Below, piece by piece: positions 11,367 through 23,499 of a stretch of 64,000 nt of DNA. This stretch comes from Latrodectus hesperus (Eukaryota > Arthropoda > Arachnida > Araneae > Theridiidae), in contig JAJQOW010000021.1 in NCBI GenBank assembly GCA_037975125.1, forward strand, positions 1,481,001 to 1,545,000, read 5' to 3'. Under the pieces are notes generated by a model that was given only the letters and a program-made list of their open reading frames with translations, had not been told where the DNA came from and did no database searches. A program made the position numbers and the translations under genes. Position 1 is the first letter of the stretch. Each line of letters begins with the position of its first letter.

Positions 11367-12892
11367 CACTGCTCAAAACAATTAAATGATATTGTAAGTT
11401 TTACGTAAAATAAAGATATAAACCAAATTTTTTTTGCTGAAAATGGAAGAAGAGAATCACAAATGAAAGTTTTTCTGATTTTCAAACTGTGGAGTAAGCT
11501 AATTTTGAGCTCGACGTCAAAAACGTCACTTCAGCGGCAGTGAATGAAATTTGACTTTCAACTGAATAAAAGACAATGAATACAAGGATGACCGGCATTC
11601 AGCGACTGCTTTGTTTCGATGAGTTCGATGTCTCAGCGAAGTCATTTAACCGATTCAGAAGCTTGGAGAGTTGTTAGTAGGTTAGAAGGAGGCCAAACTC
11701 AAGCCGGATTAGCGCAAGCCATTGGAGTTTCACAAAGTGTGATTTCCAGGATCTGGAACCATTTTTGGAGACTGGAAAAGCAGGCCAAAGACCAGGGCAA
11801 GGTCGTAGACGGGCAACAACGCCCAATGAAGATCGTTATTTAGTGTTAACGGCTCGGAGACACCAAAATATGAACGCTATTCTTCTCCAACAACACCTTC
11901 GCTCGGCTACTGACACCACGGTTTCAACTCAGACTGTCCGAAACCGGCTTCATGGTATAGGTCTGCATGCTCGCTGACCGATGGTATGTGTTAAACTAAC
12001 ATCAAGGCTTCGTCGCAATTACAGGGAGTGGGCAACAGAGCATGTGAACTAGCGGAGAAATGAATGGAGCAATATTCTTTTTCTGACGAGTCCCGTTTTC
12101 TGTTCATCCTGATAATAGGCGTATTTTCATCTGGAGGGACCGTGGCAGTAGGAAAAATCCAGCGTTCGTGCACGAAAGTGTCAGATTTAACGGTGGGGGA
12201 GTGTTGGTGTTTGGTGGCATCTCCATTGATGGGCGCACAGACCTCTATATTATTCGAGATGGACCTCTGACTGGTCGCCGATATAGGGATGAGATCCTCA
12301 GACCTATTGTAGTCCCTTACGCTGTAACAATCGGAGATGACTTCATTTTAATGGACGATAACGCAGACCACATCGTGCTAACCTGCTGGAGGATTTCCTT
12401 TTCAAGGAAGGAACCGTACGAATGGAATGGCCAACGTTTTCCCCAGACATGAATCCAATAGAGCCCGTTTGGGACGCTTTAAGAAGACGAGTTGCTGGCC
12501 ACCAACCACCCGCACAATCTCTCCAAGAACTGGAAAGAGCTCTTCTGGAAGAGTGGGACAGAATACCCCAACTCGTGATTAATAGCCTCATTGACTCCAT
12601 GCCTCAAAAGTGTTCAACGTTGCTGGCCGTCCGTGGAAACCATACCCCCTACTAAAAATGACTTCCTTTGAAGACAACACCTTTTCTTATTCTTTTTTTC
12701 TTATATGCACAAATTGTGTTTTTTCCTTTTGTACGCAAATGTTCAATAAAATGCATTTTTTTCTGTCAAACATGTCTAATTTATTCTCATATAACATACT
12801 ACGTCTGTTGACCACGTATCAATCAGCTAAAAATTTTCCCAGCCACAAGATCCACCTAAAACAGCAATATCCTTTAATTGTTTTGAGCAGTG
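11367..12892 (+). mobile_element. Tc1-like DNA transposon, complete but dead
   Basis: Terminal inverted repeats begin CACTGCTCAAAACAATTAAA at 11367 and mirror the right end at 12892 over about 28 bp with a single difference. TA dinucleotides flank both ends (11365-11366 and 12893-12894), the target duplication expected of the Tc1/mariner superfamily. The 1526-bp length and a single internal transposase fit a Tc1 element. Confidence 0.9.
11619..12655 (+). pseudogene. Tc1-like transposase pseudogene
   Basis: A cut-and-paste transposase broken into pieces in different frames. N-terminal helix-turn-helix: QAGLAQAIGVSQSVISRIWN in 11619-11843. The frame then shifts, and 11765-11977 carries the second DNA-binding segment (TARRHQNMNAILLQQHLRSA). 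The catalytic part starts at 12064 with SDESRF (first Asp), shifts frame again, and 12168-12452 gives GGVLVFGGIS and a damaged second-Asp motif (DDNADH where QDNARPH is usual). 12422-12655 supplies the SPDMNPIEPVWD motif with the catalytic Glu. At least four frame disruptions make it non-functional. Confidence 0.85.
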
Positions 12893-14256
12893 TATCAATA
12901 AAAAGGATTTCCTGCTAATTTTTAAATATTTTTTTACTTTACTCAATCAATATTAACACATAAGGCTCTATAATATTTATATAATGAAATTTTCTTCCTC
13001 GCGTTTTAGTTTAAACTTGCATAACTGTAATCAAATTAATTTGAACCATATCTGAAAGAAATCTCATTCTAGCATATTTTATAATTAACAATTAATTTAT
13101 AAATCATATACGTAACACAGTTAGAAAGTAATATCGCTGTTATAATCCAATCTTATAAACGCAATAATATATTTATTATTTTTGTATGTTCTAAAACCTA
13201 AACATAATTATTTATCTTAAAATTCAACCTAAATATGAAAAATTATTTCTAAAAACTCTATGATTTTTTAACTAATTAAATTAAACTCTCCATAAATCCT
13301 AAATATATTTATTTTGTTAAAAAATATTAACTTCTTATATTTTTATAATTCTGCATGTCACCCGTGGAAAAATGTGTTTATTACCCCAACTCATATATCT
13401 GGTTATTATCACTTCTTCTTCTAAATTATTTTATTTTTCATTCTGTGGATTGAAATAATTAAGCTTGAATTATTTTCATTCCCGATTTAAATTACACACG
13501 AATTGCGAAACGTGCTTTTTAACTGAATAATTTTCTTTATTTACGCTTTATGAATTATTTTTTTTAATTAGTTGCATATGAATGCTTTATTGAGTACTTT
13601 TAAGCAAACATATCCCAATGCGAGTAATTAAAAAAATTGTAAAGACGTGTAATGGCAAAAAGAGAGGTAAATGTTTTTTTTTTAATTTTATGGTTCATGA
13701 GAATTTAAGAGATACACTTCTACAAATCTTACTTTTACATTTCTAACTGCTGTCGAATTTTTTTTTTTTTAATTTGAAGAAAAGAAAAATCTCAAAATGA
13801 GCAAATCGTCAGTCTTGTTAGAGTTACTTAAGGAAGAAAATTTCAGTTAAAATCATTCGTATATTTTACAATTAATTTCATGTGAATTATTTTGAAGAAA
13901 TTTAATTACTTTTCTTTTAATTAGGATATTTATCTTTAACAGTCAAACTTCTAAATAAATCAATTTTTTCTGAAAATCTCTTTTTTTCATCATTTACAGT
14001 AAATTTATTTTTAAATTCGTAGTAAAAAAAAAAACTAATAAATTTTATATATATTTTTCATAGTCATTTTCAGTAAAATAAAAATTATGTGTCTATTATT
14101 GATGAACAAGTATCTGGTGATAAAATGTTTACTTAATAAAGGAGAATAACTATGGTATACATGTAGAAGCTTTGCAGTTGATATAAAATGAAATTTTATA
14201 GTATAAACTTAAGTTTTATGTGTCATTTAAAATACAATAACTGTGATATGTTTCTT
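12893..14256. other. AT-rich non-coding stretch
   Basis: No feature supported over about 1.36 kb; several T- and A-homopolymers. Confidence 0.5.
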
Positions 14257-14267
14257 ATATTAATTTA

Positions 14268-14567
14268 TTGCCGACCAATGGCTGAGTGGTTAGCGTTCCT
14301 GACTCTTGAGCCGTGGGTCCCGGGTTCGAATCCCGGTTCGGGTATGGATGTTACTATCTCTCTGTGTCTCTCTGTCCTTTCTTGTGTGTTGATGTATGAA
14401 TGTGGCCCGCCCTATAAAGGGGTCTGTGGTGGTATGACGCGGGTAATGCTACTCGCCTCCGTGACTTGGTTCACAGGTGCCCGCTGGGTAACGACAAATG
14501 AGTAGCAGTTTCCGGCCTTGTTGTGGCGAAGGGTTAGTCACCCAAGTGCCCGCCGTTATTAAAAAAA
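14268..14567 (+). mobile_element. SINE-B copy 1
   Basis: The tRNA-like head GGCTGAGTGGTTAGCG (box A) and GGGTTCGAATCCC (box B) resembles a serine or leucine tRNA. It is followed by a CT-rich stretch and the body motif GGTTCACAGGTGCCCGCTGG, and ends in an A-run. The flanking 11-bp repeat ATATTAATTTA (14257-14267 and 14568-14578) is the target duplication, which defines both ends. Copy 2 lies at 60890-61182. The 105-codon open frame over it is not a gene. Confidence 0.85.
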
Positions 14568-14578
14568 ATATTAATTTA

Positions 14579-16160
14579 CTACAATTTTCTGTTCAATCAT
14601 CTTTATTATAAATACTAATTTTTCTGTTCTGATTATGATCCTGAGATTATCGTAAGTATTCACATCAAAAATGAGAACTACAGTTTTTAACTGTTAAGCC
14701 GAAGTTGATATTGCAAATAAACCACTGTTCTTATTTGAAAGCGTTAACAGAGATTATTTTTTGCACTTACTTATTCATTTATAACTATTTAAACTATATA
14801 ATTTGCAATAATAAATGCCCTTCACTTCTAGTTACTTCATATATTTTTAAATGATGATGCATGCTACTGATATTGCTGATACTTTGATTAATCATGTCTC
14901 TGAAATGTTTCATCATAAATGATATATTTCTAGTGCCTTCTCATGAGCTCAATGAGAAAATTCAAAATAGAATATCAAATTACCGTATCATTATTCATTG
15001 CAATGTATTCATGAATTTTGTTACATTCTATATTAAGAGTAGTTAGAAATATAATCTACTTTCCAAACTTATAATCTGTACTCGTAAAATTCAAAATATT
15101 TTGTAATAAAAGTAAGAATAATATTGTTTCCTTAATGTATATAAACTTAGATTTTTTGCTATAGTTATGTTTAATTTTGCTATAGTATTAGAAAGTAAAG
15201 TGAATTACCTGATCAACGAAATGAGAGAGAGACTTACTATATATATCAAAACCACAAACTTCATTTTATAAAAAGTAGTAAACAATTTTTTTTTATTTTG
15301 AGAGAGCTTAATATTTTTTTTATTTCAGTACAAAAGCCGATTCAAAATTCATTAATATTTTATATTTAATTAATCGAATGTACTAATCAACATATTTACA
15401 CTTCTATGCACTTAGTAATTGAATTTATTTAGCTAACTTATTCTAAAACCAATGACTTATAATGACTGAAGATATTAATTATTTTAAGCGTTTTACAGTA
15501 TGTATAATTTTGAATTATACATTTAATCATTTATAGATTTGCCTATTTTATATTAAAAAGTAAAATATAATTATAAAAATGCATCATTTGCTTGAAAATA
15601 TGTATAAATAATTTTTATGATTTTATAAATAAAAAATTTATTAGTTAAAAATTAACTATATCTGTATTTAAATTAAACATCAGATAATAAAAAATCGTAA
15701 TTTCTGAATCACTTTTACTTGTTTATATATGCTCATCTTAAAGTCAATAAAACATATATTTAGCATCATAAATATTTAACAAAATTTCTTATGCTAACAT
15801 ATATGTATGAGATTATTTCCTTTAAAATTTCTGCTTTTTATTCATATTACTTGTTTCGGTTTTTTACTAATAATGATGTAAGTTACAGCTACAGAGAAAT
15901 AGTTATCTTAGATATCAATGAGTTTTAACCCAACATACGACATAAAAAATATTGATATTGAACGGAAAAAGCTTATAAAGGAGGAAGTTAATGTTTTTTG
16001 TTATCTTATAAGTAAATAATTAATTTTAATAAGTATAGGATGATATCTATTACGAGAGCAATTTTAAGTGAAATGTGGAATTGAGAATAATATAACTACA
16101 CTGTACTAATGATTAATATAGTAATTAATAATTATATTGAATGTAATTAAAAATAACTAA
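14579..16160. other. AT-rich non-coding stretch
   Basis: About 1.6 kb without recognisable repeat or exon. Confidence 0.5.
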
Positions 16161-16170
16161 TAATAATAAA

Positions 16171-16560
16171 GAGAGCTCCAGTGGCTCAGTAGCTTCACGC
16201 CGCTTCTCGTAAGCTCAGTAAAGTAAAGCATCATTTGACACGGGCAGTGGTTCGGAGGGTGACCACGGTGTACTCTCCTTCACTGGGTTGCTGGAGCTCC
16301 GTGGGTTGGGGGCGTGTCCACGTTAATCTGTGACGTCCAAAGTCCTTCCGCTGGTGTGGCTTGGATGTGGAGAGGAGGGTGCCAGTTCAGGTGTGGCCTC
16401 GTCACCTGACCGTGGTTCAAAATGACGAGGAACCTTAAAAAGAGCAAAGTCGTACTTTCACCTTCATGGTTATCTGACCAAACGAAAGACCAATTGACTT
16501 AATTCGCACTGCCAAAGGCAAAAGCGAGCTTGGCTTGTCCAAGTGTCATAGGAAAACAAC
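16171..16560 (+). mobile_element. SINE-F / SINE-A chimera
   Basis: The first ~270 bp (GAGCTCCAGTGGCTCAGTAG through CCGTGGTTCAAAATGACGAG) match the reverse-strand element at 34655-34940. From about 16436 the sequence switches to the 3' third of SINE-A (CGTACTTTCACCTTCATGG ... GGCTTGTCCAAGTGTCATA) with an AAC tail. A SINE-F head has therefore acquired the SINE-A tail, as when SINEs recombine or template-switch during reverse transcription. The phrase AAAAATAACT on both sides (about 16149 and 16566) may be a target duplication. Confidence 0.7.
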
Positions 16561-17446
16561 AACAACAAAAATAACTGAAAATGTTATCAAAAATTTTCAG
16601 TTTATTCACTTAAATTTTTTTGAATTTATTAATGAATAAAATAAAGCTTACAATTGGAATTTGATTTCTTAACAAATTAACTTATTCGAAAAATATTTCG
16701 TTGAAACCGATAGAAATATTTTCCATTTTATAAATAATAAAAGTTTATTTTTTCTTGTTTACTAAATGAGTTTATTTGAAATAAGAATTTATAATTCCTC
16801 TTAAATTCTGAATTTTAATTCTTATGTTGATCCTTGCCCAAAAAATGGAAAATAAAAATGTAAAAATATATTTTATATTAATATTCTTGTTTTATATTTT
16901 ATATTATTATTCCTCTGTTTTGTATTTTATATTAATATTCTACACAAAAATACGATATAGTTTGATGAGTTAAATACTTATAATGTCATGAAATATACGT
17001 TTACATCACTACAAAATTAACCAAAAATTCGGTAGAATTAACCAAACAAACAGAATCAAGTGAAGGAATGTATATTGACCAAATTACAGATCCTAATTTC
17101 CATTTCAGCACGTTTAAAAGTGAAACATTTTTTTCCTTCTCACTTTCACGTTCTTGGCTAAGATTATAATAGCCTTTCCATATGTAAATCTTCTGTAAAC
17201 AATTTCAATTTATAATTAAAATGCTTACATTTATCAATGTAAGCATGTTTTTACGCATATCAAAAAAGCCTAAATTTACCTTGACACTCTAGTTTACACA
17301 AAAGGTTTAGTCAAGATACATTTTTTCTCAGAAATAAAATAGAGATGGACAATATTTCTTAATTTTGTGTAGGAATTAGTTTACTATTTTTAAAAGATAT
17401 TACAATATTATTAATGATTTATTTAGATGCACCAATATTATTAATT
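16561..17446. other. AT-rich non-coding stretch
   Basis: Nothing recognised, apart from local repetition of TTTTATATT phrases at about 16870-16930. Confidence 0.5.
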
Positions 17447-17448
17447 TA

Positions 17449-18690
17449 CACTACTGGTCATTAAAATTGCTACACCAGGAAAGCGGCACACCACACACGT
17501 GAAATTTGCATGACAGGTAGAACTTGCTGTGATATGCAAATGATTAGATTTTCAGCGCATTCATACAAAGCAGGCGACAGTAGCGACATCTACAATGTGT
17601 ATAAAACCAGAGATTTGACAGCAGTTTTCTCATACTCAATTTCCGCTTCAACGTTGTTTTCGGCAAAGAAAGTTGTTGTAATGCCTCGTGTAAGAAGAAG
17701 AAATGGCTATCAGCACGTGTCTGACTTTGGTCGAGGAAGGGTTATAGCCTACCGGGATTGCGGTTTATCGTACCGCAATATTGCTGCTCGCGTCGGTCGA
17801 GACCCCATGACTGTTACCAAAATATGGAATCGAAGGGTTCAGGACCATCATACGGAACGTCATGCAGGATCTCAGCGACCCCCATCACTAACAGCAGAGA
17901 AGACAGACATCTTACATTTCTGATGTGTTAAGGCCCGTGGCTCTGCCCTATCTTCGAGGCCTCCCTAATGCTTTGTTTCAACAGGATAATGCACGACCGG
18001 TTCTGTATACAGGACCATGATGGCCACCTCCGTGTTTGGAGGCATCATGGAGAAAACACATTACCAGGTTTCATTGGACATCGCCATACTGGCCCATCTG
18101 CTGGAGTGATGGTATGGGGTGCCATTGGATACACGTCTCGATCACCTCTTATTCGCATTACCGGCACTTTGAACAGCAACCGTTACATTTCCGATGTGTT
18201 AAGGCCAGTGGCTCTGCCCTATCTTCGAGGCCTCCCTAATGCTTTGTTTCAACAGGATAATGCACGACCGTATGTTGCCCGTACTGTTCTGAACTTCCTT
18301 AATACAGAACAGGTTCGACTATTACCCTGGCCAGCACATTCTCCTGATCTGTCACCAATTGAGAACGTGTGGTCAATGGTTGCCGAGCGATTGGCACGCC
18401 ATCACTCACCATCCAGTACTGTCGATGAACTGTGGCATAGTGTTGAAGCTGCATGGACTGAGATCCCCGTACATGCCATACAATCTCTGTTTCACTCCAT
18501 GCCTAGGCGAATAAATGCTGTTATTGCAGCCAGAGGTGGCTGCTCTGGGTACTGATTTCTCAAGATCTATACATCCTAATTTCCTGTAAATCTAATCACT
18601 TGTTTTTTCCACTATAATGTATGTGTCTAATAAATATCGTTCTGTTATTTGCATTCCTTCTTGGTGTAGCAATTTTAATGGCCAGTAGTG
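17449..18690 (+). mobile_element. Tc1-like DNA transposon, internally rearranged
   Basis: The ends CACTACTGGTCATTAAAATT (17449) and the complementary right end (to 18690) form inverted repeats of about 28 bp with one mismatch, each flanked by TA. The 1242-bp interior has one transposase whose middle has been replaced by a partial duplication of its own later sequence (see the pseudogene). SINE-C begins 21 bp downstream. Confidence 0.9.
17681..18555 (+). pseudogene. Tc1-like (DD34E) transposase pseudogene with internal duplication
   Basis: An ATG at 17681 opens MPRVRRRNGYQHVSDFGRG, then a helix-turn-helix (GLSYRNIAARVGRDPMTVTK). After about 75 codons the frame runs into a ~95-bp segment (17905-17999) that is a copy of 18183-18276 (ISDVLRPVALPYLRG ... 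FQQDNARP). Coding then resumes in another frame at FCIQDHDGHLRVWRHHGE. The normal linker and the DESRF motif with the first catalytic Asp are gone. The C-terminal part 17968-18555 is open and intact: WGAIGY, QQDNARPY (second Asp) and SPDLSPIENVW (Glu) with 34 residues between, the DD34E spacing. It cannot encode active transposase. Confidence 0.9.
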
Positions 18691-18710
18691 TATATATCCT
18701 TAATACACTT

Positions 18711-18995
18711 GTGTTGTTGTTGTTGTTTGTCGTGTGCCAGCTAGGCTGGCAATATGGGGTGTGCTGCTCCACTTTTCCATCTGAACCATATTTGTGTGGA
18801 GTCCGACTTCTTCAGTACACACATGCCATAGGGACCCGTTTATAGCGTAGGCAACCATTCACACCTCATTCATACAAGGAAGTGACAAAGGCAGGATAGA
18901 TAGAAAGTAAGTACATTCATGCCCGAACCGGGATTTGAACCCAGGACCTCCCTGTCCGCAGTCAGACACACTGACCACTAGACAAGATGGGCAGC
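18711..18995 (-). mobile_element. SINE-C copy 1
   Basis: Reverse-strand SINE. Its head, read on the minus strand from 18995, has TGTCTAGTGGTCAGTGTG (box A) and GGGTTCAAATCCCGG (box B), then GGCATGAATG, a body with ACCATATTTGTGTGGAGTCC in complement, and a tail of CAA repeats. The 9-bp repeat AATACACTT (18702-18710 and 18996-19004) is the target duplication. A forward copy lies at 26561-26840. Confidence 0.85.
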
Positions 18996-19004
18996 AATAC
19001 ACTT

Positions 19005-20456
19005 ATGTATAACAAATAAATAAAATTTGAGAGTAAAAAATTTGAAGTTCAGAAATTTTAAAGAATATTTAAAGTATCATTTATAAAAATTATGAAACAC
19101 TGTATGCATCTACAAATTTTAAGATTTATTTATACTTATTAAAACCAATTACTTAGTACAAACACTTTACGGGAAAAAATCACTTTATTTTCATGATATA
19201 TGTTGGACTTTTAAACTATATTTTTGATGATTATTACAAAAATTGAATATGTCTGATATTTTTGTTTCAGTCTTCCCTTAGCAGAAAATATTTCAGGATA
19301 TTTATTATAGTATACAAAACTATCACTTATCTTCATCCTTATCTATTTCTTTGAGTTTATTTTTCATATTTAAAGATAATATCTACTTCATTAACAAAGA
19401 TATTTTGCTTTCAGATTGACTTACTTAAGTTTATGTTCTTAAGTATTGTAAGAAAGTTCTTTTATTGAAGAATCAATAACTATAAAATGAAAACATGCCA
19501 TTCAGATATAGTTAGTTAGCAACCGGAAGACTCACAAAAAGAAACCAATAATGAGCTACAGTTAGAGATTTTGAAAATAACAAGTATTCTTTGTCTATTG
19601 TCCAATATTTTTTCATTTCTATAGTAATGAATAAAATAAAAATAATGAAAACTACAAGTAACATTTTATATTCTATTTTTAATATTCGATGATTATTTGT
19701 TTCCACAAATACTTTAATTTTTTTGTCCAAAAAATTACTTTGAATATTACCTAATGGCATTATACCAAGAAATAATCAAAGAGTGTCACATATAACTTTA
19801 CGTAATATCAAAATTCTTAGTTAATTTAATTAATAAATTAATAAATCCTATCATTCGCAAAATGTTTATTAAGTAAATAAGCTAAATTCATTCTATTTAT
19901 TATAATTTGATACTGACTACACACAATTAAATTTACTACCGACATTTTTAAAAAATGTTTATTCGTTTATACTATTTTACCTTATAAAATGTTCCATCAG
20001 GTGATCCCATTTCTATTCAAATGGCCTGGAGAAAGTGAAATTGAAGTAATACGTGAAAATTGTATGATAAATAAAATATGAATACAAAAAAGTTGTTTTT
20101 TCTCTTTACAGTAAATTTGGAAAACTTCTCAATATTATAAGCTACAAAATCAGTACGCAAATATAAACTCAAAGATTTTATTTCTATTCAGGTAGATTGT
20201 TATATGTTATGTTATGTTAAAAACAATAGTATTAAAGTTCAATAATAGTAATAAAGTTTGCAAATAAAATAAGTTATTATTAATATTGAATTATATTTTG
20301 TACTTAAAAATGTAAATTTGTAAACTTGAATGACATGAAATATGATTGTAATTCAAAATTTCAGTCTCTATAAAATAAGTGAAGTAGATTTAATAAAAAT
20401 ATGTGATAGTTCACCTATTTACAAATTTATTTAATATTTAAAAATGATGACTAATG

Positions 20457-20458
<2 letters not shown>
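19005..20458. other. AT-rich non-coding stretch
   Basis: No element or exon supported; chance open frames only. Confidence 0.5.

Positions 20459-20540
<82 letters not shown>
20459..20540. repeat. (TA)n microsatellite, left part
   Basis: About 82 bp of alternating TA that served as target for the DD41D element. The tract resumes briefly after the element at 22473-22482. Confidence 0.95.
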
Positions 20541-20543
<3 letters not shown>

Positions 20544-22472
20544 GGTGATTATAAAAAAACTTTGCCAACATCTGCACTTCTAGCGTCCATTCTATTTAAC
20601 CAATCAAGATGATACTTCAAATATAGTTCTTTTGAGATATGCGCTCGAGATTCTGTGAATGGCAACATAGTGGCCCTCGCGGTTACAGTTATAGTGACAG
20701 AAACTCGAAATTTTCGAATGGCAACGCCTACTTTTTACCATCGCACAATGTTCAGCACATGCGAAAACCCTAAATAGCGTTGAAACGGTACCGATATGTC
20801 CGAAAACCGACGTGTTTTACACATATAAACAGTTCTTCAAGGCGCACGGAGGAATAATGCATACGACAGAGACAAGACACTGCTCAATGATGAGAACACA
20901 TAGAGAAAAAAATCTTTATTAATTTCAAACATTTTCCACATGAGTGCCATCACAGGCAATTACGCATTGCATGCGGGAGACGGTGGACAATGTCGCTGCA
21001 CGCAACATGGCACGAGGGATGTTTCCAATCTCACGCCGTATAGAATCCTTTAAGTCCGACAATGTTTGAGGATTGCACAGATAAACTCTGGATTTGAGAT
21101 AGCCCCAAAACCAGAAATCCATAGGCGTCAGATCTGGGGATCGCGCAGGCCACGGAAAAGGATAATAGCGTGTGATGATGCGATCACCAAAATGCTGATC
21201 CAGGAGCCTTTTAACTGACCTCGCTATATGTGGAGGAGCGCCATCTTGCATCCAAACAATGTCATTGAGTGCATTCAGCCGAGGCAACTCCGGTAAGACA
21301 TAATTTTTCAGCATGGCTGCATACCGAGGGCCCGTTACAGAACATGTTGCAGGGCCAGTCGGGGTCGTTTCCTCAAAGAAGAACGGGCTCAGAACAAATG
21401 TAGCTGTAATGCCGCACCACGCAGTCACTTTGGCGTCAAATAATGGTACTGGCGCCACAGCATGAGGATTCGTCTCTCCCCAGTGCACACAATTCTTTGT
21501 GTTAATGCTGCCATTTAAGGTGAAATGCGCCTCGTCCGTCCATAGTATGCGAAGTGGCCAGTCGTTATCCGCATCATATCGTAACAAAAATGCATTTGCG
21601 ATGTCCAGACGTTGTTGTGGGTCACCCGGCTCCAACATCTGGACGCGCTGGAACCGATAGGGAAACATGTGAAGTACCGAGCGCAAGAGCTTGCGGACCG
21701 TTGAGTTCGGAATATCCAACACGCGCGCTATGCCTCTTGCGGTTTCTGTGTGTCCTACAGTCACTGTATGGTGCACTTCCATGACAACGTCCTCAGAAAC
21801 AGTTGGCCGTCCGGAGCGCTGTTTTATCACAGTTGCAGCCTGTATCTTCGAATTTCCGCACTAAATCACGCAGAGCTTGCAGAGTACATGGGCCGCGTCG
21901 TTGTCGATGATTGCGGCGATACACACGCAAGGCTTCCGCAGCGTTCATCCCATTTTGGTAATAGAGTTTGATCAATTCACCGCGAACTTTCCTAGGAAGA
22001 CTCATATCGTCGGCATGTGCGAGTTCCCGAATGACGACTTCGCATACCCGTTTGGTATTTTATAGGTTTCCTACGCTGAATATCTGGCGACCGGCGTTCT
22101 GTGATTGGTTTCTTGACTCTGTCACATGCAAATTTATTGCGTGCGCCCAGATCGTGTTTTATTGGCCGGTTTTCAGAACTCTTTTTGTGTTTGCAGAACA
22201 CGTCCGTTTTTAGACATATCGGTACCGTTTCAACGCTATTTAGGGTTTTCGCATGTGCTGAACATTTTGCGATGGTAAAAAGTAGACGTTGCCATTCGAA
22301 AATTTCGAGTTTCTGTCACTATAACTGTAACCGCGAGGGCCACTGTGTTGCCATTCACAGAATCTCGAGCGCATATCTCAAAAGAACTATATTTGAAATA
22401 TCATCTTGATCGGTTAAATAGAATGGACGCTAGAAGTGCAGATGTTGGCAAAGTTTTTTTATAATCACCCTG
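20541..22472 (-). mobile_element. DD41D Tc1/mariner-superfamily transposon with long inverted repeats
   Basis: The 1932-bp element starts CAGGGTGATTATAAAA and ends in its complement. The two ends are reverse complements over about 280 bp (20541-20820 and 22196-22472) with only a handful of mismatches by eye. TA flanks both sides within a TA microsatellite. The single transposase lies on the minus strand. The near-identical arms and nearly open frame indicate a fairly recent insertion. DD41D elements (the rosa group) are known from insects; membership is inferred from the catalytic spacing. Confidence 0.9.
20925..22005 (-). pseudogene. DD41D transposase, one frameshift
   Basis: The minus-strand start at 22005 gives MSLPRKVRGELIKLYYQNGM, a DUF4817-like N-terminal segment (RRRGPC, LVRKFEDTG). 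One frame change at about 21820-21845 is needed to enter the main frame (21830 down to 20925), which begins KQRSGRPTVSEDVV and carries the second helix-turn-helix (ETARGIARVLDIPNSTVRKL). Catalytic motifs are WTDEAHF, WMQDGAPPH and SPDLTPMDFWFWG; 41 residues separate the last two Asp. The frame ends ACDGTHVENV. Apart from the frameshift it looks intact, so it is either a recent pseudogene or carries a sequencing error at that site. Confidence 0.88.
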
Positions 22473-22984
22473 TATATATATAACACAGAAAATAGAACCG
22501 AAAAGATTATGATCAAAGTTTAATGGGGAAAATCAGTATTGAACTATTTAATAAAATGTGTGCGGTTATAATATTATAAGTATTCTGAAGAGAGTATATA
22601 CAGGATGATAAGACAGCTTCACACGAACAGCTTTTATGTTTTCACTTATGGTGAAAATAATATTGTCATTTTAATGCATTAAATTGTTAATTCTCAAAAA
22701 GAGGAGAAGTGTAATAATTAGAAGCATAGAATGAGTCTGTATTAAATGTATTTCAAATAATAATTTAAATTTTTCTTTTAATTTATTTTTTTAATAAATA
22801 TTTTATCATCAAGTTCCATCTTTGATGCTCGTCTATTAAATTGAATTTATGTATCTCTTGTAATTATATAGTTTTAACAAGCATTTATTAGAGAGAACTA
22901 CATTAATTTAAAGAGTTTTAATATTGTGTTACATATAGCAATGTCCAAAGACAATGTAAAGACAATTTCATTCTATTCTGCCGT
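22473..22984. other. Non-coding stretch
   Basis: A short (TA)n remainder, then A/T-rich DNA without recognisable features. Confidence 0.5.
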
Positions 22985-23421
22985 CCATATCGTTCTTTAA
23001 TTGCAGCATTTGCGGCGAAGACGTCTATGGTTCTGCATTAAGGGTAGACGAAGCAATGGAAGTCTTGCGGACAAACCACTCTGCTGTAAACGGTGTCGAA
23101 TGGTACGCGCAGACACTGACGAATGCGTTACAGATTGAATGTGATGTGCTCTGATTTGTGATGTGGCTGAGCGATCCATCACTGCCTTGTACACAATTTG
23201 CCTGTCATCACGTGAAGTGGTGCTCTGAGGTGGATGCGATAGAATACATGCGATAGAACACGTCAATCAGTCGTACCCTCCTGTATACAACGATTACAAA
23301 CCCGCTTTACAGTTCTTTTGTTTCGCCCAACGTGACTGCCGATATCCTTTAAAGATAATCCACAATCTCGGAAGGCCACTATCCTTGTTTCGTTACGAAT
23401 TTGTTGTGTGTTTTCCTTCAT
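22985..23421 (-). pseudogene. Tc1/Tc3-like transposase relic, N-terminal half
   Basis: On the minus strand an ATG at 23421 starts MKENTQQIRNETRIVAFRDC and a helix-turn-helix (GLSLKDIGSHVGRNKRTVKR), ending at a stop after EGTTD. Another frame (about 23266-22997) continues with the second DNA-binding domain (SATSQIRAHHIQSVTHSSVSARTIRHRLQ). The catalytic domain is absent and no inverted repeats were found. It is a 5' fragment of a Tc1-type element, unrelated in ends to the two complete Tc1 copies here. Confidence 0.75.
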
Positions 23422-23499
23422 TAATAAATCCTATTGCCTTTAATATTTTATTTTAACAATAACAATTAACAAATAACAATTTTCATGATTATATTCCAT

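Noticed and set aside
14270..14345. Possible genuine tRNA gene
   Set aside because: The A and B boxes are present but the sequence runs into a repeated body with a tail and target duplication, so it is a SINE head. The same applies to the other tRNA-like heads.
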